Assembly (NCBI GenBank): GCA_963930775.1
Contig: OZ005690.1
Location: 4,634,225 to 4,698,224, forward strand
Direction of reading: 5' to 3'
DNA length: 64,000 nt
From: Cliona cf. orientalis
Taxonomy: Eukaryota > Porifera > Demospongiae > Clionaida > Clionaidae
Shown here piece by piece: positions 34,301 to 46,000 of the stretch; the stretch's first letter is position 1, and every line of letters starts with the position of its first letter. The notes below the pieces were generated by a model that saw nothing but the letters and a program-made list of their open reading frames with translations, made no database searches and was not told the DNA's origin. Made by a program: the position numbers and the translations under genes.

Positions 34301-34856
34301 TACATTCTTTTAGCTCAACTTCAGAATTAGTGATATTTAGAATGGATACCATTGATGATGTTGACCATACGTAACCATGGAAGCTTACACGTTCCGCCAT
34401 AAAGAGACATGTGTTTCCCTCAAAACTGAATGAGATAAAGTAGACAGTGGCATTTTCTATTCTCACTCTGGTGACATTAGAAAATCTATATGAACAACCG
34501 TAACGAATAGTATTTGTTTGTAGTCGTGTGCTGATCAACGTAATATGCTGTCTCTCCGCGATGCCAATCATCGCAAATGAATAAAGATCACTTATGTTCA
34601 CTTGTTGGATGAAATTGTGGACTCCACACATGAAGTAGAGTGTGACATTGATGTGGTCTGGTGAGAAGTAGTGACTACTGTTGCTGGCATAGTGGTCCAT
34701 TGTGTGACAGGTCTCGTTGGATGGACAGCTGCTGCTGTTGTGAGCACAGGGCTCAGTTGGTTCGACATAGTAGACCACTCCAGCTGCTGCTGATGATGTG
34801 AATGCCAATTTAATCAAGAGCTGAAATACAAAAATCGTAACTCGGAAAGTATCCAT
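31314..34856 (-). CDS. Beta-helix / multi-TM protein gene C, intact
   Basis: Single exon of 1,180 codons, ATG at 34856. Same architecture as genes A and B but only distantly similar in the ectodomain: signal peptide ending near SSAAAG; a long beta-helix region with seven GGA(I/L/V) turns (CGGAIA, CGGAIS, EGGALH, HGGAII, AGGAIF, QGGALY, YGGAVF); the cysteine block (CPPGF...CDC...HCPLSHC...LCGGC...LAIGTSHCIKC); about eight membrane spans; a short tail. The GGA repeats resemble those of bacterial polymorphic outer-membrane proteins and reflect the fold. They are not evidence of bacterial origin. It faces the GH7 copy 4 gene tail to tail. Likely a surface protein of unknown ligand. Confidence 0.92.
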   Translation of the reverse strand: MDTFRVTIFVFQLLIKLAFTSSAAAGVVYYVEPTEPCAHNSSSCPSNETCHTMDHYASNSSHYFSPDHINVTLYFMCGVHNFIQQVNISDLYSFAMIGIAERQHITLISTRLQTNTIRYGCSYRFSNVTRVRIENATVYFISFSFEGNTCLFMAERVSFHGYVWSTSSMVSILNITNSEVELKECTFQHNYFVRIQSHAILNINNCSFNSYNHVLHSAIEIDSSTIRLSGDVHFINNTIGSDILCGGAIASRVSSSCATETTNFLLISTGANVSFINNTSTLCGGAISLGCTVINVTTNATLLLSGNSVINPFGEGGALHIVSTNLVISNATLHARNNRANHGGAIIQRYGIIRISNSAFVLCVNNKAAFAGGAIFSNTYISVDENSTLVFHNNSAYQGGALYLQHASGMTHNVDLINASLVHFNHNSAGQYGGAVFVDNQECLFYFRANSSKVIFEGNIAKEGIGMHVYGASIKDKNNCMQALCSRDIVSFIPNVTSSLYSPVSSDPKRVCLCDKNGKPQCTNISSIFVNGYQVYRGESVNVSLVVVGYDFGVTTGEVSAGFVPSPEQSTLSLRHNQYHQWTGPNLQCSNVTYNLYSKFNVNTESSDSELLCLHTSEAVYYHSQHYLQSLIKEYINSNHRCGSLDLFKTPVFMNFSVLNGCPPGFTLTLQGGLYGCDCYSILQSNHFDCYITNNTGYLKWNSTMWVNATFNKNESDGVLVGRHCPLSHCKSGHKIVNLNAYNNRDQCDNKHAGTLCGGCENGYSLAIGTSHCIKCSNDSHLLIMAFFFIIGIILVSFIFFLNLTVTQGLINGLVLYANLLWTYKYVLFTPELQQQSKFNSMLQIFIAWLNLDFGIEMCLVNDLTAFWKTWLQFIFPLYIWLIAGVIIIACRYSSRLTNLIGDRAVPLLATLFLLSYTKLLRTVTTILEFGVLVHYPYNSKIIVWFMDGSLHYCQYPHIYLFIVAIVTLFFCLFYTLFLLPIQCWRRLSHLRLLRWTNKFTPFYDAYFAPLKDKHHYWFGSTLLVRGALLVAFTVTSTTIPLVCLLILAITLATLLFYVSIWSIYKSKVVRILESLSILNLLVLVTYTLYTMAVDGSSLSIALQLSIGFAFMQFLAIIIISIVNICYHNKSNKLNCIWKFGYRLISQDSLPIDDILHERLNDPGIQVDMTQRETDSIDTY

Positions 34857-35765
34857 GAGGGTTTCACTGATACGTAGCTAGCTATAATGCTCAGTATAGC
34901 TACTGGGTGAAAGAACTTTAGCTTAAAAATGCAATATAAATACCGTAGCTACTGCATGCTAGAGTGTATTGCGTGGTTTGAGTAGCTATGCACAATTTAA
35001 CAATCTGCTTGTTTAGCAGAACTGGCTATAACTATTCATACATAGCTGTATACTATTATAAAGCAGTAGAATAAACACTGGAGTCAGCCAAGCAGCTGTG
35101 GGTATGTGTATGAAGGATTTAGACAGCATTAAATAAAAATTTAGATGTAATTCCTATTATCTAAAGTAGCTATAATTATTATACATGGTAGGCAAATTGC
35201 CGGGCACATGCACAGAGTGATGTGGGTGATCATAGACAATTAGACCTTAATTGGGGTGCACATACATAATATTGAAGTCTTGCAACTATAACATACAGCT
35301 ATTAATTGTTGGTGGGGGGACTGTTCTGTATCCTGTTATAGTAGCACTACAAGACTAGTGAGGTGTACGTCTGAGCCTAACCACCGGGCCAGGTACCCCA
35401 TAGTTATAGCAACATTGAACTTGTGGTAGCTTTGATTTAGGTCATAGGTACATGCATATGGGATACAAGAATATCTTACATGTACCAATAATAGCTATAT
35501 ATCCTGGCCAGCTAGATCCCAGTGGTGGCACTCTAGTATTCATAATAATATTAATTTTTATGCAGATATTATAATTTTAATGATAGTCAAGGGGAAGTGG
35601 TAAGCAAACTGCAGGTGATTACACCTGACCCAAATTGTACATGTAGCTATTGTTTACCTAAGACATCAACTACTCAACCTACCTAAGACATCAACTACTC
35701 AACCGCAGCTAGAGGGGTTTTTTAATGCATTTATGGTGTACATAACAACAGGTTGTTGGTACCAC
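34857..35765. other. Spacer, nothing recognised
   Basis: AT-rich upstream region of gene C. A short direct repeat (ACCTAAGACATCAACTACTC twice, about 35655-35702) is the only structure I see. Confidence 0.45.
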
Positions 35766-35874
35766 GCAGTAATCAGTCATGCATTTGTGGAAAACACTGC
35801 ATGCAGTGTTTTCCACAAGTGCATGCACTGCATGCAGTGTTTTCCACAAGTGTATGTCATTGACTGATTACTGC
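35766..35874. repeat. Compound palindrome
   Basis: Outer arms GCAGTAATCAGTCA and TGACTGATTACTGC (35766-35779, 35861-35874) enclose a perfect 30-bp palindrome (35787-35816, centre CTGCATGCAG) and a second partial copy of it. A foldback MITE is the simplest reading. Confidence 0.8.
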
Positions 35875-36081
35875 CTACACTATTATATTATATTGTATTA
35901 TGTTGTTGCTATTAGCAAAAACGCTCAATTAGTTTGTAAACTGTAATTATTGCAAGTAGTAGCATAACATTAATATTAGGTTTTATCAATGCAAATATTA
36001 TCGATAACTTGATTAAAATTATTTATGAGCTGTGTATAAATAATATCATTAAGATCTAGCTGCTAGGTCTAGCTGTATAAT

Positions 36082-37349
36082 ATGGCAAAATTCAGTAGAC
36101 TTATAGTGATCTGCTCTTTGGTGCTGGCACTACAGTCACCAACAAAGGTGTCACTTCAAGAAACATCGCAGTATCATGTCAAGGCAGTGTCATACTCATA
36201 TTATCAGACTCATGTAGAGTGGCTATGCTTCAATGAAACTCTATTAAAAGAGGCAACCAACTGCTGTGAGAAGTTAGCATCCAGTCCCATTGCCTGCCTT
36301 GAAGATGGACCAGCACTGAAGCTTGCACACTGTGCCACGTATGATAATAACTTAAAAGTTTTGTCTGAAAATTTTTCACACATTTTACTCCATATTCAAT
36401 TTGGAAATCTTCCGTTACCTGCTTCCTCATGTCTGTTTAACTAGTAAGCTTAAATTCATTCACTTAGCTTTTCTTGGCTATATCTCAGCTTTCTATCCAC
36501 TTTTCTTAATCTTTTTGACATGGTTATTGGTGGAGCTACATGATCGCAATGTACGAGCTTTGGTGTGGATATGGAGATCATTTCACAAATGTTTCGTTCA
36601 TCTGCATAAAGGATGGGACACCAAAAGTGATATGATCGATGTGTTCATCACATTTTCCCTTCTTTCTTATACAAAGTGCTCATACCAAGCGTTGCGATTG
36701 TTAAGTAGTCAAAAGATTTTTCACTATCATGTTGGATCCGATCGTAATGATTCATATTCTCTCACTAACAGGTTATCGGTTGATCTAAGTATTCCATACT
36801 TTAACAATGCTCAACTATTGTTTGCGATACCAGCAATGTTAATTTTTTTTGTATTCAACATTTTGCTGCCTTTGATACTGATTCTTTATCCAATTAAGTG
36901 TTTCAGATTCTATCTGTCGAAATGTTGTAACAATCATATTTATGTCGCTATAAGTATTTATGTTAACAAGCTACAGAACAGTTACAGAAGTCACTTGGAT
37001 GGTGGATGGGATAATATTATGCGGAGCTTTTCTGCTCTTTATTTTTATCTAAGGATCGGAATATACCTTGTTGCAGCAATTTTTTTTCAACTTTTTGAAA
37101 GATATCTGGTTTTCCACTGGACTTGCTTCACTGAGCATAGCTTTCATTATTGCTATCGTTAGACCATATAAAAGGACGTATATGAGCGTCATGGATGCAC
37201 TCTTGCTCATGAGCTATGCATTGCTCTGTTTCGCAATGACTATGGACATCACCATCCATCACTATGCAACCGTAAAATTTTTTAACCAAAATTCCAGCTA
37301 TACTCTTCATCTTGGTAATTCTAGTAAGGACGCTTTGGCGAGTATATAA
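36082..37349 (+). pseudogene. Multi-TM relic related to the beta-helix family (gene D), two frameshifts
   Basis: Three overlapping frames (36082-36444, 36401-37162, 37068-37349) read as one protein: an N-terminal hydrophobic start, a short cysteine-containing stretch, then several membrane spans with YISAFYPLFL, WDTKSDMIDVF and FSLLSYTKCSYQ motifs, then IVRPYKRTYMSVMDA. These motifs belong to a sister group of the multi-TM module of genes A-C. Shifts lie at about 36400-36440 and in the T8 run at about 37079-37086. The large beta-helix ectodomain is missing. It could be a true pseudogene or, if the T-run is a sequence error, a short family member with one remaining break. Confidence 0.6.
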
Positions 37350-39081
37350 GCTTTGTCTCCATAAGCAGTCGCAAAAGGGTAAATTGCTTAAGGTTCGATG
37401 TTATAAATGCTGCCCATTACGAACATCTTTGTTACATGATCATCTTCAACTACTGTTCAAAGAGATTCTGAAGCTGAGCAACCATTGATGCAGCCGACTT
37501 CCACAGAAATTGTGATCGATTAAGGACTTGTGGATCAGAATTTCTTCATTATTAATTTTATTGCAAGTCATTAATTACCTGCACAGTATAATCAAGTTTT
37601 ATAATCAGATACAAAATATACTATAATAATAATATTATTATGATTATGCATGTTTGATATTGATACAGCTGTCTTTTTATTTATTGTATGTACCTACTTT
37701 CGCTAACTAGTACAATATCATGCAGTTATAATAATATTATTATAGCTATGCATGCATATTAACATGTACACAATGTAGCTACGTATAATTATGTATGTGA
37801 TTGAATTTATCCCTTCTTGTAATTGGAGCACACTATCATAGAATCTAAGTATTGCTTCAATGTATGGCAATTCAACTCCAATTAAGGTAAAAGTTATATA
37901 ACAGAAAATTTCACACAGAGTGTGCCTAAAGTACATGATTCACAAATAATTTTTTTGTTTCACATAGTGACGAAAATGTTTTACATAGTACAAACCCATA
38001 CAGCGAATGAAAATAATTATGGTGCGTATTAATAAAATTAATGATGGAAATTACTGTTACATGAAAATTTCTAGTAACTGTTGCCAGGGGAATTTTGATA
38101 ATAATGTTATGTTGATTGTCCATAAGAGCATAATAAAATAATTATTATTATTAATATTATCATTAACTTTTAGTTGTAAGGTCAGATCTAGAAATAAACC
38201 TATGATTAGCTCCCCCCCCCCCCCCCGACTTGTAGATATTACGTCATCATTAATGATATTAATTATTATCATTGAAGCATTGAAGCATGCTCGATATTAT
38301 GCATATAATTATAATATTATTATGGATTAAACCAGGAGTAGATAAGGGATAGGAATGTTGAACTGCATACTACTGCATTTTGGAAACTTAGCATCACCAG
38401 TTGTGTCTGTAAACTACTGATTGCTATAGTATTATCATAATGTTGTATAATATACTACCTACGGATGATGTGGGTAGACTGCGTTAGCACACTCATATAC
38501 TATAGTAGCTAGCTGCTTCAGATAGTGCGGTGACAGCAAGTTAAACTATAATAATATCACGAGTTTGATAAAGTCGGTAGCTAGCTACTTTCATGAAATT
38601 GTTAAGGTTATTATGCAACATTATGGTTGATACCCATTTCCTTCAATTTTTGGTCATTACATGTATTACGTTCCAGGTTACGGTAGAGTACACAAGTCAT
38701 GCAGCTTGAATATTCCCCCAAATAAATCTCGAGAATCATTACATAATAGTAGTTTGTCCATCCATCAGTAATAATTAAAGGGTCACCAGAATAATTTAGC
38801 TGAGCACAAGAGGCTGTAGCTACATGTGTCTGTACAGTAGGTGTAGTAGCTAGCTGCTTCAGACAGTGCAGTGACTGGAAACTCAATTAGCGGTTATCTA
38901 GCACCATGTACGTGTTATGATAGTGACAACAATAATTGCTCCAGGTACTACACTGGTGCTGTCAAGTTTCCAGAAACGCTACTCAAGTTTGCTACTGTAT
39001 AGTTCAACACTAAGGATCCTAACCCTTATCTACTCCTGGTTAAACTAATACTAGCAGTATATATAATAGTACTATATTATC
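37350..39081. other. Spacer with a dispersed repeat copy
   Basis: A segment at about 38630-38826 (CTTCAATTTTTGG ... GGGTCACCAGAAT ... GAGGCTGTAGCTACAT) recurs in diverged form at about 39545-39726 inside the next gene's last intron, same orientation. No gene seen. Confidence 0.5.
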
Positions 39082-42000
39082 CTAAAGTTCATCATGTGAA
39101 GACTTTCTAGCAGCCAGAGCTTTCCTAGCTTCACGAGCTATCTCAGTAGGAACCGTAAAGGTCACAAGAGGGCACTTTCCTTGGATATTCTGACAGAAGA
39201 GCTTCTCTAGTGTAGCCGTCTTCACCATGTTGAAGCCAATCTCCCCACCGAAAGTCGAAGGCTTCCAGTAAGTTGGGCTGGATACAGGATTAGACAGAAG
39301 CCCTCGCAGGGAATAGGGGGCTCCCGCAGCAATTAGTGTGATGCCAAATGGAGAGGTGGACAATCCTTTCTCTATGAAGAAACCTACGTACAGGTCCACG
39401 GCATTGACATCACCATAAGCCTCTTGAAGCTCAGCAGCAAGCTTTTTATCACCTACAGTAAGTAAATTAATATCACGCATTTGATAGTCGGCGCTTTCTT
39501 GTATTCATATGTAATTATTATGGTTGCTTTGCAAAATTTGACATGCAGTGCCTTCAATTTTTGGTAAAGGTCGTCATACGTAAATATGTAATCAAATAGG
39601 TGTAGATTACACAATATCATGCACCTTGAATATTCCTCCAAAAAATCTCAAATTTATTTTATTTGTCCATCTGTAATAAAGGGTCACCAAAATGATTAAG
39701 CTGAGACTAAAGAGGCTGTAGCTACATATATACTTGCAAGTTAAGGTCTGTAGGCCATACCGCAGCATGTGTCCCATCACCGTTTTTGTTCTCCAGCAGG
39801 ACAAATAAATCTGGTTGTTGCTCGTTGTACCTTCGGTACACCCCTTTTATCAACGGAAGATAACGTACCGAATCAGGGTTTGTGTGATTCCCCCCCCTCC
39901 CCCAAAATGGCCACACGTACATACACTTAGGGGCCTTGTCCAAAGTCCTTGTGGAAAAATTAACATCATTATGACGTTAACATTTTACCCCCTCCCCCCC
40001 CTCTCTTAACGTCACAGCATTTCAGCATAGCTTCAATACCGAAACTCTGATTCTGCTCCATTTAGCCTACACAGTCGATATTCACTTGTATTCTACAGTG
40101 CTAGCTATGTCTTCATGGATTCATTGCATACCTGTGCTTCTTTAACAGTTTCTTGCTTGCCTGTAGCTATATGCACACTTTCAGCTAGGTAGTGCTTGAT
40201 ACAGCTGTCACAAAAATGCAAATTTTGACACTGCTGGAGGTGTGTCCAGACTTGTTCAACCACAAGAATGCATAATCACAACTAAAGCTAAAATCTGCTG
40301 ATAATGCAGTTGTAAAACGTCATGGACCAAGACCCCCTCCCCCCCTAACGTCATAATGACGTTAATTTTTCCACAAGGACTTTGGACAAGCCCCCTTAAG
40401 ATGATAATATTATTGCAGACCTTGCACAATCAAAAACGCCACGGCCAGACATGGGATTGGGCATTGAGGACTGGGAGTGAGTTTTCTTGCAGGCGACTTG
40501 CTATAATTACCACTTTGGTTAATAATTTATCTTGTAATTCTGTCAGTGGCTTTTGGCTCAATGCCTATGGGAAGCACCTGGTAAATGTCCCTGATGACCT
40601 GTCAACACCACCAGCACCCACATATACTACAAAATCGAATTGATAGGACAGGAAGCCAGTACATGCATACTGAACAACTAAATCATTCAGGGACAGTGGG
40701 AAGAATTGCATAGCTATAATAATTAAGTTAATGCATTATTACTATGAGGGGCAATGAGTAATTATCAATCTATAGAAGCATAGCAGTAAACTTTATATCT
40801 AAGGCAAATAAGAGTGTTAAAGTGTTGTAACTCCCATTTGTAAGCCATTGGAGCTTTGCCAACGCCCATAAGCAATAATAATTATAGCACATACATGCAT
40901 TGCCCAAAGGTGCGCTCTTAATTAATTACAACTCTGAATACATGGATCTAAAGGTATGAAATTCACCAGCAATACTATCCAAATGGGTGATTAATTATGT
41001 GTATTTCTAGGCTTCTCTGTATATAGTTTTTTGATCTATTGTTTCGGATACTATGACTATAGTGCAGGTGTTGCGTGTACAAGGTGCTATGTATTAATTA
41101 AATTAGGTATTCAATAGCTTTTAAATTAGTGGATGCCTCACACCTGAAGGCATGGGGTCTATAAGCCCTTGATCCTACTACATTTATAAATATCTATAGC
41201 TAGATGTGCCCTCAATCAACTACTCTCTCTCTTACTATTGAATCTGGCCATCAGAAATTCGCGCAAGCTTCTCAAATTTTCACCACTCAGAAGCTACCTC
41301 CACCACATATCCCTACCACTTACTCCAGCGTGTTACCGATATATACCATGATATGCTGGCCATAACAAAGATGCTTGGGCTGGGAGAAGGCTTTCTCCCG
41401 GCCATAAAACAACAGCTAGCCACGTACACACATAATAATCATTACGCATACATGCATCTATGTAAGTATGTGTGCATGTGTACAAGAATTATGCTCACCA
41501 GCCATCTCCTCAAATGATTTGTAAGGCTCCAGTCCAAATCTCTTGCGGTAGTTGTTGAACGACTGCATCCTGAGCTTACGCTGGTGCTTGATCACCTCTA
41601 CACCCACTTCAACTGTGTGTTTGCCATGATTGTGGTGAGACACCTACATAATGGAAAAGCATTGTAGTGGAAAACTTTTGTGGATCAGTAGATAATAAGT
41701 ATATACTTTTCGGAGAATATTCTCATAGAATGCTCCCTGGCTAAACCAGTTGGTATGGCATACCCAGATTTCGTAAAATTTTCATGGGTGGCTCCCAAAC
41801 AGACGAAATAAATTTTTCGAAAGCTCCTTAAAATATGGCATTCATCTCCCTTTCTCATAACTACGCATTTAAATATATGTATGTGCGAATTTAGTACCTT
41901 CCTTGAGGTACTGAACTGGTTCATACACTGGAACATTTTACACATAAATCAGAAATTTTACGACGATAACATACCTACCAACCATTCAGCTTTCTGCTTG

Positions 42001-43019
42001 ATTTCAAGCAAAAAATTTAATGGTACCCATCCCTCACAAAAATCACTAGCTAAATCCCTCATTTTTTGTGAGAACCTGGCCCATATTATAATTATGCTAA
42101 TACATTTTGGAGAAGCTAGTAGCATTTTCAAGTAAAAATGCCCCAAATCAAGCACATTTTACACAAATTTCAAGCACAAGACTATCTGCATGTTGGCAGC
42201 TATGCGATAATAACAACCCTAGGAACAAGGTAATTCTCTCTTTTATAGCTAGCTAGGTGTCTAATATTATGGAATTTTTCACCCCTTTATGCACTAAACT
42301 GGTTACAAAAATTCACACATAAGTCTAAGCTTTTCGTGACAATAACAAATTAGCTACACCAGGGGAAAGATTTACACAATGTACCAATGCAATAGTGTTA
42401 TGACCCCACCTAAAACCTACATTTACCCATCCTCCCATAACTGAAATTTAGGCAGTACCCATGTAGCTACCGGGAAACTTAGGTGACGTTTATTGGTGAA
42501 GTTTCCAAACTTTTGAATAGCTAATTTAGCATGCCCTAGCTTATGACACGGAGCATGAACTTAATACCTAATCGCAAAAGTACACTTCTGGAAGTTCATA
42601 AAAGCAATGTACACTGTTCTTTAAATAAACTGTATTATGCTAGCACATGTACAAGATAGTAATTATTATATTGACCACATTAATTTAACTTCCTGCATAG
42701 TGCATCTCCCATGAATAGCAATTGCTGAAACCCACCTTTCCTGCCAAGCTTCTTGACATTGAGTCCACAAAGTCCCTCATGCCATGCTTGACGGCCATCT
42801 CGGGACGGTACATAAACTCGTCGATGGAGTAGATGGTTCCGCTGATATTATATTCGTCGGGATTGAATGGATGCCAGTGATACATGTGGTTGAACTCAAG
42901 GTGGATGCGGTTGTCGTAATCGTAGCCGTCTCCAAAGAGGAGGTCGGGTTTGTAGATGAGCTTTAGGTTATAGTTGGCCAGGTGGTTGACATAGTCCTCA
43001 ATCACAATTTTAATCAGCT

Positions 43020-43094
<75 letters not shown>

Positions 43095-46000
43095 TTGACA
43101 AACCAAAGTTATTATAAATTTGGCCTACTGTAGAAATTTGTATGCATGACATTGTGTATTTGGGTGATAATTATTGTTCTAAAGATGGTTTTGTTTTCAG
43201 TGGCGTAGGAAGATGTTTTTGAGCCGGGGGGCTGAAAGTAAGCAGGTAAAGACTTGCTTTACGCGCGCTAGTAGCGCACAAAAGCTAGGGGGGTCTGGGG
43301 GCATGCTCCCCCAGGAAAATTTTGGAGTTTTAGACCTTCTGAGAGCTTTTCTAGTGCATTTCAAGTCGAGGACATTCTGGACTCTTAGCTTATCACATGT
43401 GAACACAGATCAGTAGTGACTACTGATCTGTGTTCACATGTGACAATTAGCTATTGATATCTACACACCGTGGGGCTAAGATACACCACAATCATGAATA
43501 ACTCAACCCTGATTGTGGCAACAGATGAAAAAGAAAAGTGCAAATCTCAGAGGGTGAGCCCCACCCCCTGGCTTGTACAGCAGTCTAAAAATCAGAGGGG
43601 CTCTGCCCCCCAATCTTATGACTGGGGGGGGGGGGGGGGGGGGGGCAATTGCCCCCCCCCCCAGCCCCCCTGGTTCTTACACCAGTGGTTTTGTGGTACG
43701 GAGTACAGAAGACTAAGGACCCACAGCTAATCAGGATACAATAGCTACTATGGTGTCTTTATTGTCACAGATAATAAACAACACTGGTCCTTGAGGTAGA
43801 AAGTGTGTGCTATAAAAGTGATGCCATGGGACAGAGACTTTGGGTGGGGTGGGGGGGGGGGGGGAATGGGGAGCAACCTCTATCCGATCGGAATTCTAGC
43901 CTTACCAGTGATGACAAGTTTAGCTGTCTGGAAGAGGCGTTCATCCTCCCAGTGAGGATGCTCTTTTCTCAGTACCCCACAAACTCTGTTATGCTCTCTG
44001 AGCCAGATGGTGGCATACATGAACAGTCCAGGCAGCAGGCTGTAAAACGGATGCCCAAGGGCAAACTTTTTGTCGTCCGGTACATCGGTTGGGTACTGCA
44101 TGGTGACATTGGCGTCCTTCACGTATGGAGGCCACTCCTCACCGTTTATCATCTGACAAGTTGGAGTACAAGAAATTTCTGAATCAGCGGAACTAACACA
44201 ATGCATGTAGCTACTCCTTAAATTTTGGAACAAATCACTATACATGGTATGGAGAACATTGCTGATTGAGCATCATAGTGCAAGCCCTTGTTTATCTGTG
44301 AATGCGAATTTACCTGTGATTTCATCTTTCCATCCTCGAATGTTCTCAGTTTGCTCTCCCTCTCAACGCCTTGGCCATAGATGTGGGACACATCGACCCC
44401 ATGGCGACCCCAAGTGAACCCCGGGCTATCGTACTCTGTCTTGAAGAACTCGTGGGTAAAGTGCTGAGCAAAGAACATAAAGAGGAGAGACGTGTTGGTG
44501 TGGTCTGTGATGAACTCTCGTCTCTTTAAGAATTTCTCGGCTAGCTCTTCGGGAGAAGGAAGGATCTTCTTTCCTGCATATTATTACATAATATTATTAT
44601 AGCTACTACTGTATAATTATGTGAAAATTTTCACTGGATAAAAATTTTACCAAGTTCAGTTGCCTTTGTATAATCATATTGAAAAAAAAGTTCGTGGAAA
44701 CATTTTTGCCAATGCGGTAAAGGTTGCCATATCCTCCATGCAATCCTTAACACAGAATAAAAAAAAAAAATTGACTTGACAACATTTTCACCAATGAAAG
44801 CAGGTGACAAAATCAGCGAAAATTCTCTTTTGGCAAAGATATCTACGTATATGGTATCATACTATCAGTAAGCTATTTTCGAACGAACACCAGCATAGCT
44901 ACCATGCTTTGAGTAACATGTATATGCAATCATTACCAATTGCAAGCTCTCTTTTTGGACTTCAGCATGCAATGTACATCTAGTGCTAAGCCATGTTCAT
45001 TATTTTCTATTTTGCTGTGCACGTTAACTTCCTGCTAGAATATTAATACCTAATTATCTCGAGTCAAGTATATAAATTACTTACCAGCCACCCCAAAAGG
45101 TGTTGGACAATCTTTTGGCACAGGAGGTAGTGTCCGGGCGTAGTAGGATCTATTGTAGTGAGCTTCAAGCGTAGCATAGTCATGATTGCTCGTGTAGACA
45201 TGCGGGATAGGGACAAAGTCAATTCGAGCTGAAAGATAAAAAAATAATAGTCATTATTCTTAAAAAGTTCAAAACTACTGTTCACTTGTTGCGCATGCAA
45301 GTGGTAAATTGATACAGCACAACCTCAGTACTTGACGACCATTTCCTATTTTAATCTCTACCTCCCTACCTAGCTTGCCCCGTACCCGTCCACTTGTACT
45401 TTAATTTTCGCGTCAATGGTAGGCATCAAAGAATTTATTATAAGGCTATTCCAGTTAATAAGGATACACCCCCATGGAAGAACACTAATTAGTCTTCAGG
45501 GTTTTTTTGAGAATCTAATATCTGTCTTATGGGCTCAAATAACATTTAATAATTCATCTGATGGGTATCTTAAATATTTGTCTGATGGGTAGATGGGTAT
45601 TTTTAAGGAAAAAAGGAGTGAGGGAGAATCAAATTGTGCTATTATTAATTATTAATAATATTAAGTGATATTTTACTCATCAGCCTTAAACTACATATAT
45701 ACATCTCAGATGCTCCCACAACCAGCTAGGTGTCATAGTGCTATAATTATAGTATACAGTGCATGGACCCCCTCTATAAGGACATCCCTGAAATGATGAA
45801 ACCTCCCTTAATCAGGGCACCAAGCATGGTTCCAGCAACCTATAGCTAGAAAAGTGCATAAAACTATCCCTGAAATGAAAACACTCTTAATCAGGACACC
45901 TTAAGCTGTCCCAATTAAGACTGTCAGAATATACAGAGGATAATTTCTACTGTAGTAGTATTGAACCACACCATCACAGAACCACAAGTGGTACATAGCT

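Noticed and set aside
31314..34856. Bacterial origin of the beta-helix genes because of polymorphic-outer-membrane-protein-like GGAI repeats
   Set aside because: The repeats reflect the fold; the cysteine block, many membrane spans and N-glycosylation-type sites are eukaryotic, and related genes are common in sponges.
39722..40009. Short frames at 39.7-40.0 kb as exons
   Set aside because: They lie in a MITE and a dispersed repeat inside the last cyclooxygenase intron; the spliced gene is complete without them.
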